In this document: positions 50,001 through 60,698 of the stretch, one piece after another
How positions within the stretch are numbered: position 1 is the first letter of the stretch
How the letters are laid out: every line of letters begins with the position of its first letter
From: Parus major
Taxonomy: Eukaryota; Chordata; Aves; Passeriformes; Paridae
Assembly: GCF_001522545.3 (NCBI RefSeq)
Contig: NC_031774.1
Location: forward strand, 19,186,749 to 19,250,748
Direction of reading: 5' to 3'
Length of the DNA: 64,000 nucleotides
Position numbers and translations under genes: made by a program
Notes under the pieces: model-generated
What the model saw: only the letters and a program-made list of their open reading frames with translations
What the model was told of the DNA's origin: nothing
Database searches by the model: none

Positions 50001-50138
50001 GACCAAGGTCAATTCCTATTATCTTCTGAGGATGAGAAATTATAAAAACACATTAATTTTTGCATTTCAGTTCCTTTCTCATTTGTTATTTGCCACATCC
50101 TAGCTGAGATGTGAGACAATTTTTTTCAGTATTCTCTT

Positions 50139-50168
50139 ATATATATAAATATAAATAAATATATATTT
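50139..50168. repeat. AT-rich simple repeat
   Basis: TATATATAAATATAAATAAA-type sequence, low complexity. Confidence 0.8.
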
Positions 50169-52176
50169 AAACTTCCCTTCTACTGAAGGTAACAGAGTGG
50201 ATTGATGGAAACAGCATATTGAACAAGGTCAGTTATCACTTGCCATTCCATTCTCACTTCCCACTAAATGTACTGGATGGCCACAGCAGGGAGGGAGGCA
50301 GGGTGTGAAGGAATGGAGAGTGTAGTGCTCTGGACCTTCAAGGCCAGGACAGCAGGCTGGGAATAGCACGAGCACTCCATTGTGGTAGATATTGATGGGT
50401 ATTTACATAGATGGATATTTACAGTGATAGGCACATGGAAGTGGGCAGCTATTTAGTCAGCTTGCTAGATGGATAGATGTAGGTGTGTACAGATGGATAT
50501 ATACTATGCATTTTCTGGTAATGATGCATGCAAAATATATCTCTTTTCCAGTGTTTCTCTTGTTTCTTAGGGATTTTTTGTTGTTTTATTGGTAGAGAAT
50601 TCTGGCTATGGGAATAAAATCATTAATTCTTCTGGTATGGAAAGGACTTGACAAAGTATTTGATCCAACAGAGAGGTCTAGAGGAATCTGTAACACTCAA
50701 CTTTTTATGTAACACTTCTCTGAGAGAATGAAGAGCACTATTTCTTTATTAGTCTCTCTTTAACTCTATCTGTCTCACCACAGTGGACAGCAATTCCATT
50801 TTCAGGTCTCTGTAATAATAGTGGTGCCTGAAGCACATTTCTGTGTATGAATTCTTGTATGTGGATGAACTCTTGTTCATAAGAAAGTCAGAACTATCAA
50901 TTTCCATAAATCAGTTTTGTTTGTCAGGGAGGTACAAGTAAATTTGTAAGCTCAAAATGTTTCCATTTCACAGTTTCTCTTCCTAGACTCCTCATTTTTC
51001 ATGTGCTTTTTTTCTAAGGTAGCATAAGACAGACATACAATACAATCTCTGCATGTATGGTTGCACCAGAGCTGTGACTCTCAGCTAGCACAGATAGAGT
51101 AATTGACAATATCTTTATCAGTTCTGTTAATATAATCATCTTCTTTTTTGCTCTGGTTGAGAGTTGCTTTATGGTTTTGTTATAAAGATTAGATTATATT
51201 CTCTTTGAGTGATAAAGCAGCTGGGTATGAGTACAAACAAGACTTCAATGCTGCTGAAAGTCATGAAAATTTGTGTATGTAAGGGTTAAAGGTTTGCAAT
51301 CATAGCATAATTTTGAAGGAGTAAATATTCACTTGTGTGAATCAGTGTAGTTCTGTGTGAATTCCAAACCATGGGCAGAAACAGGCTAAGATGGAGCAGA
51401 TTTCTGGAGAGTAAAAGTTCTTTCAGTGATCCCTGAAGATAGGATATGCATACGGTTTTATCAGTCCTGACTCTAGAACTTCTAAACACCAATTTCAGAA
51501 AATATAGAGCTCAGTATATTCCTAGAAAGATCACTCATTTGCTTGTACAGTGTACTTCAAATTGATTATGTGATGAAAACCTTCACTTATATACTGCTGG
51601 TTGTCTTTCTGCAAAAACATTTTTCTTACAGAGGTCTTCAAGGTCCAAAGTGAATGAAGCTTTTACTAGTGGTGTTAAGGAGTGCATAGTGAAATTCTAA
51701 ACAAGCCAAAACCCAAGATAATTTTCTAGTCTACATTTGCATCTTTACAGGATTGCCCTGACCTGAACAGCACCTTGCTCCATCTGTTCATCAGCATAAT
51801 CTCTGCTGACCATCCTACCCCCAAAACAATATAAAAAGAGAGGTAATTCCTCACACTAAGGGTGTTAATGGATTTCTGTTACAGCAGTAATACTTGGAAT
51901 TAGAATTAAGAGTTTTTATCTTTTTAAGGAAGATATTTTACAATAAAATGTCTTGTAAATATTGATCTAAAACCATCAGCAGCATAACTCTACTGAAGTC
52001 AGTGAAGTTATATTCTCTATGAATTTGACTTCAGTGCTTGGAACGTCTTTAATTTACTGCTAAAACAGATTTAGAAAAGAACATTTTGCATCACATGTAA
52101 TTTTTCCAAGAGATTGTAAAAGCTATTCATTTTCGGCCCTTAAGGGGATCTTCGACCTGTTAACATAGTTTTCAGC

Positions 52177-52202
52177 ATATATATATATATATATATATAT
52201 AT
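52177..52202. repeat. (AT)13 microsatellite
   Basis: Thirteen uninterrupted AT units. Simple-sequence repeat. Confidence 0.96.
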
Positions 52203-52714
52203 CTACTGACAGTGTATGTCCAGCTAATTTAATTCACATTATCGTTTCTTCAGGACTCTCTGAAATTATGTTGCAAGGCTTCAAATTGCAACACTGCCCA
52301 TATCAGTAGGTCTTTCTGATGAATATCTGGGCATGTGCCCTGTTTCTGAACATGAAATCAGCCTCCAGTCTCATCTGACAGGAAATGAGATTACTGCTTC
52401 TTATAATTTCATTTGAATCCCCCAAGAAGAATCTAAAATTTTAGGAAGCTAGCTTGTAGGAAAATCCAAACGTATTTCAAATATTTATAGAAAAGAAAGA
52501 AACTGTGGTAAATGCTAGTCATTTTACAAAACACACTGTGTGGAGGCAAAATAATACCTGCATATAATTCTCAAGTACAATATTAAGAAGGAGGAATAAA
52601 ACCATCCATTGAATGTTTCAAGTTTCAAGCAAATATGTACAAGAGTCCCCAGATTTGCTGCCAGTAAAATCTAAAAAATAAATGAACAGATTTTTAACCA
52701 CCCACTCTGCATAT

Positions 52715-52748
52715 ACAGACAGACAGACAGACAGACAGAAACACACAC
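52715..52748. repeat. (ACAG)n and (AC)n compound microsatellite
   Basis: Six ACAG units pass directly into a short ACACAC run. A compound microsatellite, likely variable in length. Confidence 0.95.
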
Positions 52749-52974
52749 ATTGCTGTGTTGCTCCCTCCCAACAGGAGATGTCTGGTCCTTTCTCTGTGGA
52801 TACAATAATGACTCCATGAAATTGCGTAAGACTGCGTAACATTAAAGATTTATGCCAGTATAAAAAGCTCAGGATGCATTACTGGAGTTTCTACTAGCTG
52901 TGGTCCTGTTCCCAGGCACAGGCACAGGACAGCCCTCCGTCTCCTGCTATTTCTTTCCTCCAAGGCTATTGCAG

Positions 52975-53090
52975 AAGGGGAGGTTGTGGTCACAGCCTGG
53001 CACAGACACATCGTGCAGCTCCAGGGCATCCTCAAGAGCAGCAATGACCAATGCAGGACAGTGCTCGAGAACCTCAAACATCAGATTTAG
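52975..53090 (+). other. Candidate terminal coding exon or retrocopy
   Basis: A GC-richer pocket carries an open frame ending at TAG (53088-53090). A strong acceptor precedes it: a long C/T tract ending GGCTATTGCAG at 52974. An AATAAA signal lies at 53096-53101, only six bases after the stop, followed by A-rich sequence. The last 38 codons would include EGEVVVTAWHRHIVQLQGIL and a C-terminal LENLKHQI, with hydrophobic spacing compatible with a short coiled coil. The same frame stays open upstream to about 52824 without an ATG. Alternatives are a processed retrocopy, since A-rich sequence follows the signal so closely, or a chance frame. I cannot name the protein. Confidence 0.22.
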
Positions 53091-53171
53091 TTTCAAATAA
53101 AAAGGAAAAAGTAACCCTAGTGTTTCAGATTGTCTCTGAGAACTTGTCCTGCAGCTAAAACTTATGCCTCA

Positions 53172-53279
53172 AGTTTCTTTGTGGGTCAATTTCAGTCCAC
53201 ATTTTACTGTCCATATTTTACTAGTCCACAGTGTCTTCGTGGGTCAATTCTGGTTCACATTTTACTGTCTACATCTTGG
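53172..53279. repeat. Imperfect tandem duplication, period 58
   Basis: The block GTGGGTCAATTTCAGTCCAC...ATTTTACTGTCCA at 53181 recurs as GTGGGTCAATTCTGGTTCAC...ATTTTACTGTCTA at 53239. About 48 bases of each copy can be aligned, with a handful of substitutions. It is an old local duplication of non-coding DNA. Open frames crossing both copies show the same peptide pattern twice. Confidence 0.85.
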
Positions 53280-53447
53280 CAAAAAGTACTTTTTAATTTT
53301 CCATCCTCATTGTTGGGACTTTTCATCTGTATCAGAGGGGTGGACTAGTAAAAATGAATTAATGTTTGCAATTTTGAAAACATTAAATAAAAAATGTTTG
53401 AATTAGAAACTAATATGAAGAGCAAAAGAGTCAATCGTAAATTACAG

Positions 53448-53880
53448 TGTAACGAAGCTGGATTTAGGAATCCTGCCGACTGAGACAATTTGTTGCAAAT
53501 GGACGATTCAAACTGCTTAAGGAACTACTGTCAGAGGTATCAGCACAATTGGTTTTATTGAAATATGACGCTGTAAAAGTGTGGCTTAGCAAAGCTCAGT
53601 ATCAAGGTTCACTCTATTACTGTACTGCTCAAAGGATATAACAATGATTCAAAAGTACCAAGGCAAAATTAGTGTTGCCAAGACAAAACCTTAGAGCACT
53701 ATATTATGAGCTTATGTGCAAAATCAGTCACCAAAAAACTGCAATTGTTAAGAAGTCTCTCTGCCTTGAGGAGCAACCTTGAGAAGAGTCCCAGTGCAAT
53801 GGAACCCCACCATGCTGCCAACTCCAAGTAGGGAGAGCTGGAAGAAGGCTCCCTTAGTCTGTCATATTTATGGAATAAAG
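53448..53880 (-). mobile_element. LTR-like element, antisense
   Basis: On the minus strand the order is U3-like sequence (GGGACTCTTCTCAAGGTTGC near 53775), a TATATCC motif near 53640, an AATAAA signal at about 53549-53554 (TTTATT on the plus strand) and a U5-like part. It ends GCTTCGTTACA at 53448, consistent with the canonical CA terminus. Several CpG sites survive in the U5 part, which suggests a fairly young insertion in this CpG-poor region. Its U3 resembles the element near 46.4 kb. No gag, pol or env reading frames adjoin it, and I found no target-site duplication. The outer U3 boundary is uncertain. Confidence 0.42.
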
Positions 53881-55253
53881 GGCTTGAAGGCATGAAGCCA
53901 AATTACACATGGTGGATAAGGTCTGCATGACAATCCTTGTACCCACAACTTTCTTTGTTCCTTGATGAATGAGAATGGGAAATGGTGTGTGCTGGTCATA
54001 GGATAATTGTGTGATCAGTGGCTGCATGCTTGTATGCACTGATGTTCATTTTGCTGCTCTGTTCCTCTGTGGAATTCAGAGAACAGATTAGAACTAGAGA
54101 AGTCCTTGGCTCACAGATCTCTGGCCTTTACCTCTTTTGGAGCCTGTACCAAACTACCCCTGGTTTGATTAAGGAGCAAAATACATCCATCATGCCTTCA
54201 GATACTCTGGTCTGCAGGGGATCCTCTTAAAGTGCAGAAAGACCCAATCCAAGGCACAACACTTGTAAATAAATCTCACCACAAAGAAGTTATCAGTTTA
54301 TTTACAAATATTTGTATAACCCCTTGTGACTTTGCTCAAAGATGAGCTCTCTAGTTTCTTAAAATTACTCCAAGAACATGATCTTGAAGAAAGCTTATTT
54401 TGCAGTATAACCTGTTAGAAGGAAGCTTTGTTTCTTTTTATTCTTATTCTCTTTAAATCTTTTGGAGCTCATCACCTCTGTCTTTTCAGAAAATGTCTCT
54501 CTATAAAGTGCTATTTTTTTTTTTTAAATATGCATCCCATAGCTTTGATACAGTGAATTGTAGGAAAGGTCAGTTTTGACTAGGCCTGTCAGGAGTTTAG
54601 CCACAGCCCCTAAACTAACCTACCTCAAGTAGAAAATTCTAAAAACTTCCCCAGGAAACTTGCAAGACTGAAGGCCTTCAATTTTTCTCAATACACTGGT
54701 ATTTGAAACTGAATTTAAGCAAAAGTGTTCGAGACTCTCCTCGTATACCTTCTAATCCTATCACAGCAGAGAGAATTTCCTGCCTGCCTGAGACACTTGT
54801 CATCATTACTGTTGTTGCCTTTGCTGTGTAACTTGAAAGCCAATGTGCTATTGGTGCAGTAATTAAAAACATTGAACCCACAAAGTGCTGCAATGGTTGT
54901 ATTGTATACACCTGTTTTTCATCCTGTTAGATGCATGATGTCCTACTATTTTGAAAAAGATAAAAAGGGATCAAATAGATATTTCGTCTAACTTATCACT
55001 TATCCCTGAGACACTTGAAGAGCTGCTGGATTGTGTGGAACACGATCATCAGCCTTTATATCATTTTTTGACAATACATTGAGAAAGAAAAACCTTTTCA
55101 TCATTTGTGTGTGCTCCTGAAAAGAGTGGTAATGGGTTGTCATGGAAGGTGTTTGAAATTCCACACACAACATTTTCTCTGTGCTTTTTTTACTTGTATT
55201 ATTTTAGCAACTAAGTGGCTTACATAGCATATTTTACAAGGGATGATGACCTA
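53881..55253. other. Non-coding stretch between LTR-like and CR1 elements
   Basis: No gene recognised. The part to about 54240 might be an extension of the LTR-like element's upstream flank. A T run lies near 54518. All frames are short. Confidence 0.5.
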
Positions 55254-55690
55254 ATCATAGAATCACAGAAATATTCGAGTTAGAATAGACCTTAAATATC
55301 ATCTAGCTCCAATCCCCCTGCCATGGTCAGGGACATCTTCCCCTGGACCGGGTTGCTCAGAGCCCCACTCAGTGTTGGCTTGAACATTGCCAGGGATGAG
55401 GCATCCACAGCTTCTCTGGCCAACCTTTTCCCGTGCCTCCCCACTCTCACAGTAGGGAATTTCTTTCTAATTACCAATCCAAACGTGCACTCTTCCCGTT
55501 CAAAGCCACTCCCCCTCTTGCTGTCATTACATTCTCCTGTAAATTGTCTCTCTTCTCCTTGTTTGTAGGTTCCCTTCAGGTATTGGAAGGCGGCAGTTAA
55601 GTCACCCCAAAGCCTTCTCCAGGCTGAACAATCCCAATTCTCTTAGCCTTTTCTTGTAGGGAATGTGATCCATCCATCTAATCATCTAAT
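55254..55690 (-). mobile_element. CR1 LINE 3' fragment, antisense
   Basis: Starts on the plus strand with ATCATAGAATCACAGAAATA (the reverse complement of the CR1 terminal repeats), then CTTAAATATCATCTAGCTCC, CCCCTGCCATGGTCAGGGAC, CCGGGTTGCTCAGAGCCCC and TTCTCCAGGCTGAACAATCC. It continues to GGGAATGTGATCCATCCATC. It is a 5'-truncated CR1 copy of about 435 bases inserted in antisense orientation, covering the 3' UTR. No functional coding sequence; the frames overlapping it are shadows. Confidence 0.94.
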
Positions 55691-56716
55691 ACTCTGGAGA
55701 TTGTAAGCACCTTGCAAATCTTTCCTTAAATGTCAGTCTAGATGATAGCTTTTCACAAGAAGGAACATGTTGTTGTTTTCTTTATTCACATTTTGCGTCT
55801 CCTCTGAAATGTGCTTAGAACCACAGTAAGAAAGGACCTGACTTTTGTATGTACAAGTTTATAACTATTTGGATCATTGTTATTGGATGTTAGGTTCCCC
55901 ATTGCATTCTGATATACAATACAGACTTTGTATACAACTTTTACTAACTTACAGGTTCTTGAAGATACATAGGACAAATGAGTTTTCAGGAGCAAATGTT
56001 CTCACCCTGTGTTTGATTCTATATAGGGTGTCACAGTGTCCCAAGGGAAAAAAATGTGAACAGTGGTATAAGCAATAAAGTAGAGTAGAAAGTCAAAACA
56101 CCATCACTAAAAACTACTCCTCCTATGAAATAATTACTGCTTTCCAAATACGTGAAATGAACAAATGACCCTCGCCCCCCAAAAAATAAAGATTCCTGAA
56201 AAATGGGTCAAAAAATGAAATGAAGCAATGAAGTAAATTTTGCTGCAGGGATTCTGGTTAGCACTCTTCAGATGAAATGACCAGCTATACTATAGAATGG
56301 TTGAAAATGAATTATGCAGACTTGAAAGCACTGAACATCTGTGCAGGTCTGTGTTTTGGCACGTTATAATAAGTGGACATTGTAGCAAAACCTTAGCATT
56401 GAGTGCTTGAAGATGCAGATATATTCAAATCTAACACAGTTGGGCACTTACTCTTTGTCTAGTCAATTGGAAGAAGGATGGTTTTATTCTTTGAATCTCT
56501 CCTGTGCTAATCCTAAAGAAAATTTGTGATTAAGAGATGAAGCTGGCACAAGCATGAGTTTGGAATTTAAAAAAATCAGTGTGAGTCCAAACTGAGGTAT
56601 ACCAGCATAACTGGATGGGAGTCTGAAAAAAAAAAAACCCAGAAAGAAATTTCCGAATTTATTTGCCTGTCTGTTTTTAAACACTATATTTTCATCTGTA
56701 GTACATTTACTAACTG

Positions 56717-56732
56717 ATATATATATATATAT
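56717..56732. repeat. Short (AT)n run
   Basis: Eight AT units. Simple-sequence repeat. Confidence 0.9.
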
Positions 56733-59700
56733 GTATGCATGTGATATAGGCACATCTTAAAAATCCATACATTTTCTTTTTTTCTACTCATTCACAACTG
56801 AAATTTGACAAAGAAGGCCTGTCTGAGACACAAACTAAGTGTTGCTTATTACAAAAAGAGAATGATTAACGTGATATTACATCCTTATAGGAAGTCTTAA
56901 CTCAGGCAAGCATGCAGGGAGGCAGATTTGCAAGACGGGGATTTTGTCCTTTGCTGCTGGGTAATGCTGGGTTATTGATCCCCTCCATATATTCCTAATA
57001 AAACATGCCTCTCCTCTTCACATGCTGGAGTAAATTAAACTGTAACATTTGACTCTCCCCTGAGGTGAAAGCTCAATAGGTACTACTGCAGGTTTTTCAT
57101 TCTGAAGGAATTGAGAAAAGCCTGAACAGCCCCGACTTTTTCTAGATGTGATTCTTACTGCTTATTGCACAGATGTGGCTCACCTTTTACTAGCAAAATA
57201 AATAGGCAAAGCCACACAGTTACAGAAAATACTCCCTGAAGGGGAGAACTGTGTATGCAAGTCAGTTGTGTAGATGAGGATTGCAAATTGCCTCTGTTGG
57301 AATGGGAGTTGCCTCTGTGTCAGCTGCAGAAGCCAATATAGAAATACCACTTGGTGTTTGTGAAAAGGAGTACCTTTCCTCAAGCAGTTTTCAGAGCTTG
57401 AGAAGCCACACCTAAAAAAATCTCCCATCAACCTTGTGAGGCTAGTAAGTAACAATATTAAAAGCATTTTCAGTGCTAATTGGAGCTCTGTGGTTTTGTT
57501 CATATAATTTGTGATTTTTCTCTTCATCTCACACTGGAAAAATAAATCAACATTTTAAAATTGTCTGCAAGAAGGGTTACAAGAAAAAGTTATTATTGAA
57601 ATGTTGAGAAGACCTTCCTGACACATTTAATTACCTGCTTTTGCTTTTAACTGTCTTTACACAATACAATTAGATGAAATGCATGCAAAGTGACTGAATT
57701 AAAACACTTTTTTTAAAAGAAATACCGTTCTTATGAGGTTGAAACAAAATATATTGTCATTTAAAAAAAAAATATTTCCTTCTTCCAAATCCACAGATGT
57801 AAAAAGTTCTGATGACACATTTTGATTTCAAATTGCCATATATGTATGCCAGAGCCCATATCTGTACTTATACCTACAGCTATACTTGAACTATATGGTC
57901 TATATCCACTTGGCAATATATGTATTTGACATGCACTTGAATTTAGGTGATGTAATTTGGGGAAAACAGGCTCAGCCATTAAACCTGTACTGAGCACATT
58001 TGTCATACCCTTCTCTCAACCCTCTTCAAATGAACTTCTGAGCCACATTGGACACTGGAAAAAATTGGGGCTAAAGGGCAAAACACCAATGTGCATTTCA
58101 ACCCAGCAACATTTCACTTTGCTCTGTGGTTTTTACTACAGATTAAAACCTGAAGGCTAATTTGTATTTATTGGATATCCTTTGTGGCAAAACCTTCCTT
58201 TGAAGGCTCTTTCCATTTTCTATTGATCTAATCTAGTTTAGCTGTGTTGTGCATCTCTTTTTTGTGAATGTCCTAATGGTCTTTCACCATTATTTAATAG
58301 CCAGCCAGTGCCATGCTATTAAAGCTCCTTTTGTTTGTTTGTGTGGCAAGCGTAATCCTTAGACATTTAAGAGTACAGTATGAGAAAAGAAAACAGTTGT
58401 CACATGTTCCCTGGGAAATGTTAGATTGCTCTCTTTAAGGACAGCAGTTACAAAACAGTGCTTGCTAGGCAACTGTAGAAAGGTAATCAGACTTTTCAGT
58501 GTTTTGTGCTTTTTAGATCTATTTCTCATATCAACTGTTTCTTGGTTGCCAAAGATCTGATTTTTTTTCCAGCTGTCATTCATCTAATACTCAGCAGTGG
58601 CCACCCAAATTGCTGTAGTCAATATGAGAGCCAAATTACTTTACCTGTTGACATTCTGCTTTTGTCTTCATTGTAAATATCATTCTACCCTAAGAATATT
58701 GTCTCTGCAGGTGTAAAAGTGAGTAGGAATGTCAACAGAAATTAAATTACATTTTATCACTTTTGAGATAGCATATGATTTGTCTTAAGAGATGATTGCA
58801 TTTTCTACATGTTTTTCATCAACTGGCATCTCTATTGCTCCTGATCCAGCTTGCCCTGAAGTCAGTGGTAATTTTTTAGAGACTTCACACAGAGCAGCAC
58901 GATATGATTGATAGGAAGATTTTAATGAAACACAATAAATTTAACAATTAAATTGGCAGGCTTATTGCCTCAGTGGATTTTCAATGTTTAAGGATATAAT
59001 AAGTACCTGATAGATGACAGTATTGATCTCCTATTCTAGAACCCCGTTCCTGGCAATGTGCATTTGATCCAGAAGGTGCCATACTCAGCACTCTGCCTGT
59101 TGAGTAGGAGTATAGCTGTTTCCTTCCAGTCTCTTACGAGTCCTTGCATATGTAACCCATGGAGAAACAAGTCTGGATGTTTCTTTCTTACTGCTATTCT
59201 CACAGTCACCATTTCTTTTAAAGATCAAGAAATAGCCAGAGAAATCAAATGAGGTGGGATGCACAGACTGAACAGAGTGCCTACAAAGAGGACCTGTCTT
59301 TCAGTCATTTGTAAATTCTGTGTGTTCTGGATATGCCACTCATCAGCCCTTGCACTCTTCCATATGGAATAATTTACTCTCACTTTACTCATGACAATGA
59401 CAGGAGAGTTACCAGGTAATGAATCACCAAACTTTTGTTTCAGTAGTGATAACTTTTAAAAGCTCACTTTATCTCTTAGATAGCTGAAGGACTAAGCCAA
59501 TACCACCATAGCTTCTTAAAATCATGTTGTAAAAAAAAAAATCCTCAATGCTTATTTGTTGATGTTAGTTCAAAAATAACTTGAGAACAGGGGTTTATAA
59601 AACTTGGTGCATGAATGGTTGCAAAAAGTAATCTTCCAAAACCTTCAAAGAGTATTTCATGAATTCATGTAGCTGCTGAAACAAACATTCACTGAAAACA

Positions 59701-59766
59701 TATTTTTGGTGTTAGCTCAGCTCTTGCCTAAATTTCAGAGATGGCTTGTGAAGAAAAAAAGGGTAA

Positions 59767-59792
59767 AAAATATATATATATTTATATATATA
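59767..59792. repeat. AT-rich simple repeat
   Basis: AAAATATATATATATTTATA-type sequence, low complexity and partly self-complementary. Confidence 0.85.
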
Positions 59793-60666
59793 AAAAGAAA
59801 ATTTCTTTTTATTAAACACACCTTTAAAAGGCTACTTTTGAGTGAGGTATAAATATATTCAGAAGTAAAAAAATACAGTTCTGATAGTGTTGTGTTTTTA
59901 ATGGTCTCTCATAAAAGTGTGTCAGTGCTGGTGCTGCATGACTTTTTTGCTATTTTTTCAAAGTGGAAGTGGATCATTCCACTTATTTCAACAACAATAG
60001 AAAGTTGCTTGATATTCTGTACAAATAAAAATGATGGGTTTCATTTTATTTTAGGATGAAGAAGGCCATGTGTCAGGAAATGGGAACCTTTCAATCCAGA
60101 ATATCGCTTGCTTCAACTCTTGCACAACTGAATACCTTTAAAACTTAAATACTTTTACCACACAGGATATAAACCCGTGGCCAAAACTCACAGTCAGACA
60201 AGAGACTAGAAAAAGACGTGCAGAAAAAACTCCAAAATGTCAAAATACTTATTTTGAAATTACATGCTCAGCATCTAGAAACAAGTTGGCCATATAAAAA
60301 GTGAATTTATGGAAAAGCAGTTAAAGAAATCACTGATGGTCATTGGTAAGAAGAAAGATAATAGTTTCACATATTAGTTTTAAAAATTCCTATGACATTT
60401 CAAATCACTTACTCAATTAACTGGTACCTAAATTCATGGCAAATATTTACTTATTGTCCAAGGAACTCAAGTAACCAATAATTTATATGAAAATCTTGTT
60501 TGATGGAGCCAGTGATTTAGCAACAGCTGGTTTTAAGACCATCCTCAGATAACCATTTATCTTGCCTGGTGAGGTTGTCTGATGTCATAAAGCTACCTTT
60601 ATCACAAAAAGACCAAAACTATTTGATTTGAGAGATTTCATGCTTGGGTGGTTTTGGTGTTTGGGA

Positions 60667-60698
60667 TTTTTGTGGTTTTTGTTTTGTTTTGTTTTTTG
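60667..60698. repeat. T/G-rich low-complexity tract
   Basis: TTTTG-type units (TTTTTGTTTTGTTTTG). Simple-sequence DNA with no recognisable retroposon attached. Confidence 0.85.

Larger units (their letters stand above)
46481..52176. other. AT-rich non-coding stretch
   Basis: No gene recognised. It holds a perfect ten-base hairpin (46998-47020), an AT tract (50139-50168) and a degenerate GATGG-rich patch near 50385-50505. Minus-strand frames at 49052-49324 and 49502-49774 (90 codons each) have no recognisable motif and poor splice signals. Confidence 0.6.

Noticed and set aside
50630..50690. Possible degenerate antisense CR1 end (GGTATGGAAAGGACTTGAC...GATCCAACA)
   Set aside because: A few matching blocks only; indistinguishable from chance without an alignment.
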